Source of the DNA: an uncultured Bacteroidales bacterium
GTDB taxonomy: Bacteria > Bacteroidota > Bacteroidia > Bacteroidales > UBA932
NCBI GenBank assembly: GCA_944323825.1
Contig: CALUTY010000004.1
Coordinates: 62,001 to 126,000 of the forward strand
Direction of reading: 5' to 3'
DNA: 64,000 nt
In this document: piece after piece, positions 45,091-53,600 of the stretch
How positions within the stretch are numbered: position 1 is the first letter of the stretch
Layout of the letters: each line of letters begins with the position of its first letter
Program-made: the position numbers and the translations under genes
The notes under the pieces: generated by a model
Told to the model about the DNA's origin: nothing
The model's database searches: none
Seen by the model: the letters and a program-made list of their open reading frames with translations, nothing else

Positions 45091-46161
45091 ATGACAGGAA
45101 TTTCTGTAAGGCAGCGTCTGGCCCTGGAAATGCACCGCCGTCTCATAAAGGACGAGCAGGAGCGGCATCCTCTCCGCCATCTTTTCTGGGAGTGTACGCT
45201 GCGCTGCAACATGAATTGTCAGCATTGCGGAAGTGACTGCCATGTGTCATCCGCATGCCTGGACATGCCTTTCGAAGATTTCCGCAAGGTTTTGGAGCGT
45301 GTCAGGACGAAGTACGATTCACATAAGATAATGGTGATAATGACCGGCGGCGAGCCTCTGGTCCGTCCTGACCTTGAGAAATGCGGGAAGGCCATATATG
45401 ATATGGAGTTTGCGTGGGGAATCGTGACCAACGGGTGGCTTCTTGACAGGAGGCGTTTCGATGCCCTGCTGGCTTCGGGAATACATTCTGCCACCGTGAG
45501 TCTGGACGGATTCAGGGACGACCATGAGTGGATGAGGGGTGTCCCGGGTGCATTCAAAAGGGCAGAGGCAGCGGTCAGGATGTTCGTTTCCGAACCTTCC
45601 GTAAAATTCGATGTGGTCACTTGCGTGAATTCACGGAACTGTTCCTCTCTTCCGGAATTCAAGGAATATCTGATTTCTCTGGGATTGAAGCGCTGGCGGC
45701 TTTTCACTGTATTTCCGGCAGGAAGGGCAGCAGGGAATGCGGCACTCCAGCTGGACGGGAAACAGTTCAGATGGCTCATGGATTTCATATCTGCCACAAG
45801 GGAGGAAGGCAGAATTTTGCCGAGTTACGGGTGTGAAGGCTTTCTCGGAGAATATGAGGGCAAGGTCAGGGACTATCTCTATACCTGTCAGGCAGGGATT
45901 TCAGTGGCATCGGTCTTGGCTGACGGTTCCATTTCTGCATGTCCGAGCATAAGAAGCAATTATGTGCAGGGAAATATTTACGGCGACGATTTCGTCGATG
46001 TCTGGGAGAACGGTTTCGGACTTTATCGTGACCGTTCGTGGATGAAAAAGGGAAAATGTGCAGACTGCCGATGGTTCCGTTATTGCGAAGGCAACGGGAT
46101 GCATCTCAGGGACGGCAATGGTGACCTGATGCTCTGCCATCTGGACCGGCTGCGGAAATGA
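45091..46161 (+). CDS. SPASM-type radical SAM enzyme of an rSAM/lipoprotein system
   Basis: 356 residues. The radical SAM [4Fe-4S] motif is Cys39-x3-Cys43-x2-Cys46 (CNMNCQHC), followed by the SAM-binding MTGGEPLVRPD (about 88-98) and the strand VTNGWLL and SLDGFRDDHEWMRG. The C-terminal third has a SPASM-like auxiliary-cluster pattern: YTCQAGISVASVLADGSISACPS, GKCADCRWFRYCEGNGMH and a late Cys. SPASM enzymes modify peptides or proteins. Its partners are presumably the two lipoproteins upstream, but no target residue or chemistry can be read from the sequence. The ATG at 45091 is preceded by 32 bp after lipoprotein 2. Confidence 0.88.
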   Translation: MTGISVRQRLALEMHRRLIKDEQERHPLRHLFWECTLRCNMNCQHCGSDCHVSSACLDMPFEDFRKVLERVRTKYDSHKIMVIMTGGEPLVRPDLEKCGKAIYDMEFAWGIVTNGWLLDRRRFDALLASGIHSATVSLDGFRDDHEWMRGVPGAFKRAEAAVRMFVSEPSVKFDVVTCVNSRNCSSLPEFKEYLISLGLKRWRLFTVFPAGRAAGNAALQLDGKQFRWLMDFISATREEGRILPSYGCEGFLGEYEGKVRDYLYTCQAGISVASVLADGSISACPSIRSNYVQGNIYGDDFVDVWENGFGLYRDRSWMKKGKCADCRWFRYCEGNGMHLRDGNGDLMLCHLDRLRK

Positions 46162-46249
46162 AAATATTTTTCTGCATCGATGCAACGTTTTGAATCAGAC
46201 ATGCATCTATGGGGTGTTGTTTGATTGATAATCGTTAAATTGTTGCGTC

Positions 46250-46339
46250 ATGAGAGAATTTCTTGTAGAAGCGGTAAAAAGAGTGGGGGCCTTTGCAGTT
46301 GTGGCCTTGATTCTCTCGTCTTTTATGTGGCTTTCATGA
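46250..46339 (+). CDS. Possible 29-residue membrane peptide
   Basis: A short ORF opening MREFLVEAVKRVGAF and ending SSFMWLS, with a basic N-terminal helix and a 16-20-residue hydrophobic segment: a plausible single-pass or amphipathic membrane peptide. It starts 88 bp after the radical SAM stop and is followed by a terminator at 46404-46434, so it could be the last gene of that operon. I do not recognise it. It has no Cys, and no leader-peptide run of His codons that would link it to hisS. Confidence 0.4.
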   Translation: MREFLVEAVKRVGAFAVVALILSSFMWLS

Positions 46340-46403
46340 GAGAATCCCTGATTTCCCGTATCGGCGCATGAGATGCCGGTGCCGGGGTGAAGAATATAAA
46401 GAG

Positions 46404-46434
46404 CGGGGCGCCGTCAAAGGCAGCCCCGTTTTTT
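46404..46434 (+). terminator. Intrinsic terminator after the rSAM/lipoprotein cluster
   Basis: CGGGGC (46404-46409) pairs with GCCCCG (46423-46428) and an inner GCC with GGC, with one bulged A and a 6-nt loop, followed by six T's. It closes the nfn/rSAM transcription unit and separates it from hisS. Confidence 0.85.
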
Positions 46435-46443
46435 GTCGCATAT

Positions 46444-46661
46444 CTGTTGCGCCTCGGCAATGCAAGCCTGACGGCTTGTATGCCTGGCCCATCCCGCAAC
46501 ATCCATAAGACATGAAGTCTTCTGTCTGTCGCGGAATGAACCAGTCAAAATGCTTTCGCATTTGCATTGCTCTCGGCTTCTGCGATATTTGGCCTGACGG
46601 CCCCATATACTGTTGCGCCTCGGCAATTGCAAACAAGTTTGCATTGCTCTCGGCTTCTGCG
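46444..46661. repeat. Duplicated promoter-bearing repeat upstream of hisS
   Basis: CTGTTGCGCCTCGGCAA occurs at 46444-46460 and again at 46610-46626. A 24-bp block starting TTTGCATTGCTCTCGGC occurs at 46561-46584 and 46638-46661. The second copy is compact (blocks 11 bp apart) and leads into a perfect promoter; the first has about 100 bp between the blocks and a damaged -7 box (GATATTTG). Between the blocks each copy has an inverted repeat (GCAAAC/GTTTGC, and GCAAGCC/GGCTTG). It looks like a duplicated regulatory repeat, one copy interrupted. Confidence 0.75.
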
Positions 46662-46669
46662 TATATTTG
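46638..46669 (+). promoter_or_regulatory. Promoter of hisS (Bacteroidota type)
   Basis: TTTG (46638-46641), a 20-bp spacer and TATATTTG (46662-46669): exact matches to both boxes at ideal spacing. The predicted start is near 46676, about 18 nt before the hisS ATG. The -33 box lies in the inverted repeat of the upstream element. Confidence 0.8.
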
Positions 46670-46693
46670 CACCGCGTTAAGATAAATGTTTAT

Positions 46694-48106
46694 ATGGCAC
46701 AGAAACCGTCCATACCGAAAGGTACCAGAGATTTCGGTCCGGCTGAGATGGCCGGGAGAAATTATATTTTCGACACCATCAGGGCAGTGTTCAAGACATA
46801 CGGCTATGCCCCGATAGAGACTCCTTCAATGGAAAATCTCAGCACGCTGCTCGGAAAATACGGGGAAGAGGGCGACAAGCTCCTGTTCCGCATACTCAAT
46901 TCAGGGGATGCGTTTTCGGGAATTGACTTCAACGAATATCGTCTTGAAGACGGGGAAAACAGCTACAACAGCAAGGCTCTTTCGCTGAAGGTATGTGAAA
47001 AGGGGTTGAGGTATGACCTCACCGTGCCTTTCGCAAGGTTTGTGGTGCAGCATCAGAATGAACTCTCATTCCCTTTCAAGAGATACCAGATACAGCCGGT
47101 ATGGAGGGCAGACAGGCCACAGAAAGGCCGTTACAGGGAATTCTACCAGTGTGATGTGGATGTCATCGGCTCCACCTCGCTTCTGAATGAGCTGGAGCTT
47201 GTGCAGATGGTGGACAAGGTGTTCGGCACATTCGGGGTGGCAGTCTGCATAAAGATCAACAACAGGAAGGTCCTCACCGGACTTGCCGAGATCTGCGGCT
47301 TCCCGGACAAGGTGGTGGACATAACAGTCGCCATAGACAAGATAGACAAGATCGGTCTGGAGGCCGTTGAGGCTGAAATGCTTGAGAAAGGGCTTACCGA
47401 AGAGGCCGTGAAGGTGATAGAGCCTGTGCTGCAGCTTTCCGGCACTACGGCGGAGAAGCTTGCTTCCATGCGTGACCTGATGGCGGGCAATTCCGCCTCC
47501 GGAATCGTTTCAGAAACAGGAGTCAAGGGACTTGACGAACTGGAGGAACTCTTCGGACTGATATCCGCTGCCGATATCGTGCAGGATGTCGAACTCGACC
47601 TTTCCCTTGCAAGGGGACTGAACTATTATACCGGTGCCATCTTCGAGGTGAAGGCCAAGGATTTCCAGATAGGAAGCATCTGCGGCGGAGGAAGATATGA
47701 CAACCTCACAGGCATATTTGGCCTTCCTGGCATGTCCGGAGTGGGCATTTCCTTCGGCGCGGACCGCATCTACGATGTCCTCAAGGGGCTTGACCTCTTC
47801 CCTAAGGAGGTCACCGCCTCCACCAAGGTACTTTTCGCCAACATGGGTGCAGAGGAACTGAAATATGTAATCCCTGTGGTGAAGAAGCTGCGCGATGCCG
47901 GTGTGGCATGTGAAATCTGGCATGAGGCCGGCAAGCTCAAGAAACAGTTCGACTATGCGGCGAAGAAGTCCATTCCTTTCATGTCCATCATCGGAGGCGA
48001 CGAGATTGCACGGGGAGAGGTGAACATCAAGAACCTCTCTTCAGGTGAGCAGAAATCATTCAGCGTTTCCGACCTGTCCGGAATGGTTGGTTTTATAGAG
48101 CAGTAA
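46694..48106 (+). CDS. hisS: Histidyl-tRNA synthetase
   Basis: 470 residues from ATG 46694 ([16 protein letters not shown]); an in-frame ATG at 46613 lies inside the repeat and promoter region and is rejected. Class II features are visible: [13 protein letters not shown], motif 2 [21 protein letters not shown] (the [13 protein letters not shown] core), the HisRS histidine-binding [13 protein letters not shown] and [10 protein letters not shown], motif 3 [15 protein letters not shown], and a C-terminal anticodon-binding domain starting [11 protein letters not shown]. It charges tRNA-His. The upstream repeat carries its promoter. Confidence 0.97.
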   Translation: MAQKPSIPKGTRDFGPAEMAGRNYIFDTIRAVFKTYGYAPIETPSMENLSTLLGKYGEEGDKLLFRILNSGDAFSGIDFNEYRLEDGENSYNSKALSLKVCEKGLRYDLTVPFARFVVQHQNELSFPFKRYQIQPVWRADRPQKGRYREFYQCDVDVIGSTSLLNELELVQMVDKVFGTFGVAVCIKINNRKVLTGLAEICGFPDKVVDITVAIDKIDKIGLEAVEAEMLEKGLTEEAVKVIEPVLQLSGTTAEKLASMRDLMAGNSASGIVSETGVKGLDELEELFGLISAADIVQDVELDLSLARGLNYYTGAIFEVKAKDFQIGSICGGGRYDNLTGIFGLPGMSGVGISFGADRIYDVLKGLDLFPKEVTASTKVLFANMGAEELKYVIPVVKKLRDAGVACEIWHEAGKLKKQFDYAAKKSIPFMSIIGGDEIARGEVNIKNLSSGEQKSFSVSDLSGMVGFIEQ

Positions 48107-48149
48107 CCGGGAACAGTCTTTATTAAATAAATAAAGTTGGCAGTCAGTC

Positions 48150-49103
48150 ATGTCTGTTGATTCTTTGTCTGCGTCTTCATCCGGGATTCCCGGACAGAAG
48201 CGGCCTGCTGCGGTATGGGGTTATGCAGCGGGCATCATCACCGGTGTAACATACGGTCTCAATCCCCTTTTTGCAGTTCCGCTCATCAGGCAGGGCATAT
48301 CCGTGGATACCATCCTTCTTTTCAGGTATCTGCTTGCCGTGGTGATACTCGGCGGATGGCTTGCCGTCCGGAAGGAGAATTTCAGGGTGAGCCGGAAGCA
48401 GGTTTCACGCCTTGTCCTGCTCGGTCTGCTCTTTTCCATGAGCAGCCTCACGCTGTTCGAGGCATACAACTACATTCCTTCGGGAGTGGCCACCACCATC
48501 GTGTTCCTCTACCCGGTGCTTGTGGCCATCATAATGGTCTTCATGCGGGTATATCCGACCTGGCAGGTCTGGCTTGCGATAGTCATGACATTTGTCGGAG
48601 TCCTTTTCCTGTGCCGGACGGACGGGAACGGCATGCTCCATTGGCGCGGGCTTGCGCTCTCATTTGCCTCTGCCCTTGCATACGCCATGTTCATCGTGAT
48701 AGTCAACAGAAGCCGGACCATCAGGAGCGTGTCCAACAGCCTGCTCACTTTCTATGCACTTCTCACCGGAGTGTGCATCTTTCTTGTCCACGGGCTTGTG
48801 TCACAAGGCGGCGTATCCTCTCTCATGAAAGGTCTTGACCATCCGTCGGTATGGCTCAACCTGACCGGCCTTGCCGTCATGCCGACTGTCGTGTCTACAG
48901 CCACTCTTGCAATGGCCACCCGCATAATCGGGGCCACGAAGGCATCCGTACTCGGCGTGTTCGAGCCTGTCACTGCCATCCTTGTCGGAGCCGTGGCCTT
49001 CGGAGAAAGCATCACAGCCAATGTCATCATCGGCATTGCCATAACAATGGCGGCCATCACTTTCATGATAGTGTCTTCTTCAAAAGGGAAAAAATCCGAA
49101 TAA
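48150..49103 (+). CDS. EamA-family (drug/metabolite superfamily) transporter
   Basis: 317 residues, an inner-membrane protein with about ten TM helices in two EamA repeats (about 22-155 and 175-312). Repeat-end signatures are EAYNYIPSGVATTIVFLYPVLVAI and FEPVTAILVGAVAFGESIT. It begins with a polar 25-residue N-terminus. Members export metabolites or amino acids; the substrate is unknown. It follows hisS by 43 bp and may be co-transcribed with it. Confidence 0.92.
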   Translation: MSVDSLSASSSGIPGQKRPAAVWGYAAGIITGVTYGLNPLFAVPLIRQGISVDTILLFRYLLAVVILGGWLAVRKENFRVSRKQVSRLVLLGLLFSMSSLTLFEAYNYIPSGVATTIVFLYPVLVAIIMVFMRVYPTWQVWLAIVMTFVGVLFLCRTDGNGMLHWRGLALSFASALAYAMFIVIVNRSRTIRSVSNSLLTFYALLTGVCIFLVHGLVSQGGVSSLMKGLDHPSVWLNLTGLAVMPTVVSTATLAMATRIIGATKASVLGVFEPVTAILVGAVAFGESITANVIIGIAITMAAITFMIVSSSKGKKSE

Positions 49104-49168
49104 CATAGTCATGTCATAAAAAATAGTTAAAAAATTTGATAAAATAAGATAGTTAATTATTTTATTCT

Positions 49169-49176
49169 TACCTTTG
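49169..49176 (+). promoter_or_regulatory. Bacteroidota-type -7 box for the OmpA-family gene
   Basis: TACCTTTG followed by C, an exact TAnnTTTG match in an AT-rich region, 60 bp before the ATG at 49237. Confidence 0.6.
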
Positions 49177-49236
49177 CTACAAACGAATTTAAGCAAGGAA
49201 TCAGAGCTGTCTGATTTTAACAAAATTTACAGAGGT

Positions 49237-50436
49237 ATGAAAACAATTCATTCAGTGGGATGTGCCGTGTTGACACTTTGTATGATTATTGCAACAGGCA
49301 CATGGGCATCTGCCCAAGAAAACAACAACCGCGATGAAAACAACAAGGTGGTAAGAGGTCCGTACGAGACCAACAGGCTTTTTGACAATGTGTGGATCGG
49401 TGTTGCAGGCGGTATTAATGTATTTGAAAATTCATTCAATGATATAGGAGGTGTCAATCCTGCCCTAGACATAAATATCGGGAAATGGGTTACACCGAGT
49501 GTCGGACTCAGGGTCGGCTATCAGGGATTGACTGCTTCTTCATGGTCATCACAGCAGTATCCGTACTTCAAGAAGATGGGCGATGACGGAAGGTACAGAA
49601 ATGCGTTCAACCATGCCTATATCCATGGTGATGTTCTCTGGAACATTTCCAATGCCTTCAGCGGATACAAGGAGACCAGGACATGGAATTTTGTCCCGTT
49701 TGTTTCTGCAGGTCTTGCACGCTCATTCAAGAACGGCACTGCCAACAATGAGTTTGCCATAGGAGCAGGTCTCCTCAACAATATCAGAATCAGCAACAGG
49801 GTTGACCTTACTCTTGAGGTGCGCCAGCTTGTTGTCAAGGAGGGATATGATTCATCTCCGGTCGGAGGCGTTGCAGGCATGACTTCCGCGACATTCGGAG
49901 TTTCCGTCAAGCTCGGAAAGACCGGCTTCAAACGTTCACATACTGCTGAGTACGAACGTAATATCAATGATCTCAAGGCATTGAACGCATCTCTTGCAAG
50001 TGAGAAGGAAGACGTTGAAAATGACAAGGACGAACTTGCTGCGGAGAACGCTGCTCTCAAAGATGCAGTGAAGGAGCTTCAGGCAAAGCCTGCAGTCGTT
50101 GAGAAAGTAATGCTCGATGTGACCCCGGGTGCAGTGTTCTTTGAAATAGGACAGGCTGAACTCAGTCCTCAGGAACTTTTCCATCTTGACTTCTATATGC
50201 AGAATGTGATTGCGCAAGATGAGGACAAGGTATTTACTTTGACTGGATATGCTGACAAGCAGACCGGAAGCAGGCAGCGCAACCAGCAGCTTAGCCAGAT
50301 GCGTGTCGAGTATGTGTACAATCTTCTCCAGACCAAGTATAATGTGCCTGCAGAGCGCCTTGTGATCAAGGCAGCCGGCTCTGAAGTGGACAGATGGGGC
50401 GATCCTCTCCTCAACAGGTGCGTCGTGATAGAGTAG
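49237..50436 (+). CDS. OmpA-family outer membrane/peptidoglycan-linking protein
   Basis: 399 residues from ATG 49237 (MKTIHSVGCAVLTLCMIIAT), a signal peptide ending near ASAQ; an upstream in-frame start overlaps the promoter. An N-terminal eight-strand-type barrel (about 45-240) is followed by a coiled-coil-like linker rich in E, A and K (about 245-295, starting NDLKALNASLASEKEDVEND) and a C-terminal OmpA domain (about 300-399) with TGYADKQTGSRQRNQQLSQMR and the ending DRWGDPLLNRCVVIE. Proteins of this layout are abundant in Bacteroidales and tie the outer membrane to peptidoglycan. Monocistronic. Confidence 0.92.
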   Translation: MKTIHSVGCAVLTLCMIIATGTWASAQENNNRDENNKVVRGPYETNRLFDNVWIGVAGGINVFENSFNDIGGVNPALDINIGKWVTPSVGLRVGYQGLTASSWSSQQYPYFKKMGDDGRYRNAFNHAYIHGDVLWNISNAFSGYKETRTWNFVPFVSAGLARSFKNGTANNEFAIGAGLLNNIRISNRVDLTLEVRQLVVKEGYDSSPVGGVAGMTSATFGVSVKLGKTGFKRSHTAEYERNINDLKALNASLASEKEDVENDKDELAAENAALKDAVKELQAKPAVVEKVMLDVTPGAVFFEIGQAELSPQELFHLDFYMQNVIAQDEDKVFTLTGYADKQTGSRQRNQQLSQMRVEYVYNLLQTKYNVPAERLVIKAAGSEVDRWGDPLLNRCVVIE

Positions 50437-50454
50437 GAATCCTTTCAGAAAATG

Positions 50455-50505
50455 ATTATACTGGAATGCGGATCCGGGGTGCCGGGTCCGCATTCCGTGT
50501 ATAAT
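50455..50505. terminator. Long hairpin after the OmpA-family gene
   Basis: GGAATGCGGATCCGG (50463-50477) pairs with CCGGGTCCGCATTCC (50482-50496) with one G-U, and outer arms ATTATAC and GTATAAT extend the stem past a small internal loop. No U-run follows. It may stabilise the 3' end or end transcription by another route. Confidence 0.55.
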
Positions 50506-50531
50506 CCCGGAGTTGGCTGATATTTGTGTCC

Positions 50532-50561
50532 TTGTTTTTTTTCTGTAATTTTATAAATTTG
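50532..50561 (+). promoter_or_regulatory. Promoter of the hybrid two-component regulator
   Basis: TTG (50532-50534), 19 bp, then TAAATTTG (50554-50561) followed by CAA. Both match the Bacteroidota consensus. The predicted start is near 50568, giving a leader of about 78 nt. Confidence 0.65.
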
Positions 50562-50645
50562 CAATACATTGGACAGGATGTACAATATGTCCGGAATGTG
50601 TGCAAGTGACCACCAATGCCACATGATTTATAACCGAATGAACAG

Positions 50646-53600
50646 ATGGGAATTAGAATATTTTGTTTTCTGTTTCTGACAATATTTCTCTCTACGCACA
50701 CACAGGACCTTTCTGCCCGTTATTTCAGGAAAATAGGTCCGGCGGAAGGACTGGAGCAGCCGACTGTCCTCGCCATTTATGAAGATACCCTCGGCAGGAT
50801 GTGGTTCGGCACAAGGGAGGGTGTCTGCATGTATGACGGGAGCAGAGTGCGCGGATTCAAGCCTGAAACAGTTACGGAGCAGGAAAAAGGAAGCCGTTTC
50901 CTGATAGGCAATGAGGTCAACCGTATAACGGGCAATGGCACAGGAGACATATTCATGCGTTCGGAGCATTCCCTCATAAGGTATGATATCCGTCAGGAGA
51001 CTTTCAATATGGTCAGGACGGCAGGTGTCGGGGCGTTGGAAACCTATGATGGGGATGTCTGCTATACAGTCAACGATTCCCTTTTCAGATACGATGCAGT
51101 GTCGGACTCCGAGGTCTTTGTCCGGAAACTCGGACTGCCGGATATCTGGTGCATGCTTGTCGAAGACGACAGATTGTGGATAGGTACGCCGAAAGGGCTT
51201 TTTCTCTCGGAAAATGGAGGGACTCCGGAAAATCTTCTGCCGGGAATCGAAATATACAGCATCTTCAAGAGCAGCCGCGGCGAGTTTTGGATATCATCAA
51301 GGAGGGACGGGCTGTATTCGATAAGGAGGGACGGTGTGCTGAGAAAAGAGCCATACGGCAAAGATAAGGTGGCAAGCAGCCAGATCAGGGAGTTTGCGGA
51401 GGACGAAGACCAGAATATATGGTTCGGGACATTTGACGGGCTGCAGATTTACAATCCATATACGGATGAATATACTATAATAACGTCTGATAACATGCCG
51501 GGTTCGCTGTCGCATCCGTCGGTGTTTTCACTTTGCCGTGACAGGCACAATACAATGTGGGTGGGGACTTATTACGGAGGCGTGAACTATGTCAATCTGT
51601 CGCGGGACATCTTCACATATCATGTAGTTGACGAAAGCCGGGATGACTGTCTTGATTATCCGATAGTGGGGCAGATGCTTGAGGACAACCACAGGAGGCT
51701 GTGGATATGCACTGACGGGGGTGGACTGAACTGCCTTGACAGGAAAACCGGCAAGTTCAGACATTATCGTGCATCAGGCCCGAACTCTGTTCTGCATGAC
51801 AACATAAAGGCAATAGCATACGACAGAAAACGGGATGTGCTATATGTGGGGACCCATACCGGAGGAATGAGCAGGTATGACTGCAGTACAGGAAAGTTTC
51901 ACAATTATCCAATCAGTACGGAGGCAGGGAAAGACCCGGGAGAAATAATCTATTGCATGGCTTTCTACAATGACCGCCTGTACGTTTCTTCCCGTAACGG
52001 AATGTGGATACTTAATCCGGCGACGGACAGTTTCGAAAGGCTGTTCCCATACAGTCCGGTCCTGACTTTCTGCATAGATTCAAGGGGCTTCATGTGGATG
52101 GCGGACAGGACAGGACTGCTGCGCATGAATCTTCATACTGACAGTGTCCCGGAACGGATGGATGTCGACGGCATGCCGCTTTCATGCAGGGTCACAAAGA
52201 TATACGAGAGTTCAAGCGGGCTGGTTTATATCGCCACTTTGGGACAGGGAGTGAAGGTTTATGACCATGAAACTGCTGCCTTCACTTCACTTACCCGTCA
52301 GGAAAATAACCTCACGAGCAACTATTGCTATAACCTCATGGAGACCTCGAGGAACAGTATCCTGATGACTACAGACAGGGGGCTCACCTTGTATTCGCCT
52401 TTTACCGGGCTCGGACGGCCTATAGGCAGGACTGATGTGTTTACCGCAGGTGACGGAGGCGGAATATATGAATGTCTCGACAACAGGATTTTCGTTGGCG
52501 GCATGAACGGGATGGTGTCGTTCGACGAGAACACCTTGTACAAGACTGTCGGCGATGAAGTCAGCCTTTATTTTTCTGAATTGTATGTCAACAATGCGAG
52601 GGTGTATGCCGGCGACCGTACCGGAATTCTCGAAAATTCTCTGCCTTTCACCGGAGAATTGCTGCTGAAGGCTTCCCAGAACAATCTGAGCATTGTATTT
52701 GCCGTTTCGGACTATGTGCCATATCTTAACGGGGTGGAGTATTTCTACAAGCTTGAAGGCTTTGATCAGGATTGGATTTCCACTACGTCCAATCGCCTGA
52801 ACTACACCAATCTGCCCTCCGGGAAGTATATTCTGAAGGTCCGGGCGGCAGGAGATTCAGCCGGGGATGACGGCCTTTACGGGGAAATGCCGCTCGTAAT
52901 CAGGAAACCTATGTATGGCAGGTGGTGGGCATGGTTCATCTATTCCGTATGCCTGCTTATGTCCGGATTTGCAGTCTGGAGGATCCGCAGGAACAGGCGG
53001 CAGTGGGCAGACACCCTGAAAAGGGAGAAGGAGGAGAAGCAGCGCATTGAGGAACTCAACAAGGTGAAGCTCCGTTTCTTTACCGATGTGTCGCATGAAT
53101 TCAAGACGCCTCTGACCCTGATTATAGGACAGATAGAAAGTCTTCTGCTGACGGAGCCGTTTCCGGCCTCCGTCGGCAGAAGACTTGACAGGATAAGGAC
53201 GAATGCTGTGCGCCTGAGGCTGCTGATATCAGAGTTGCTGGATTTCCGCAGGCAGGAGCAGGGCTTCCTGAGGCTGAAAGTCGAGCAGCATGATATTGTT
53301 GATTTCGTGTACGGCATCTGGCAGGCTTTCGAGGAAAATGCAAGGACAAGGAAGATAACCTATGTTTTCGAGCCGGTGGAAAAGCATATTGAAGTGTGGT
53401 TTGACCCGGTGCAGATGCAGAAAGTCATTTTCAACCTGTTGTCAAATGCCTTCAAATATACTCCTGACGGAGGCAGGATCGAGGTCGGGATCAGGCGTAT
53501 GATGCAACAGGTGGAGGTGACGGTTTCGGACAACGGACGGGGAATAGACGAGGAGGACAGGAGCCGGATTTTCGACCGGTTCTACCGTTCCGGAGATGAG

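Noticed and set aside
46250..46693. hisS leader attenuator controlled by histidine
   Set aside because: The short ORF has no His codons, the terminator lies over 250 bp upstream of hisS, and a perfect promoter lies between them.
46613..46693. N-terminally extended HisS
   Set aside because: The extension falls in the duplicated repeat and overlaps the -33 and -7 boxes. The family N-terminus begins at 46694.
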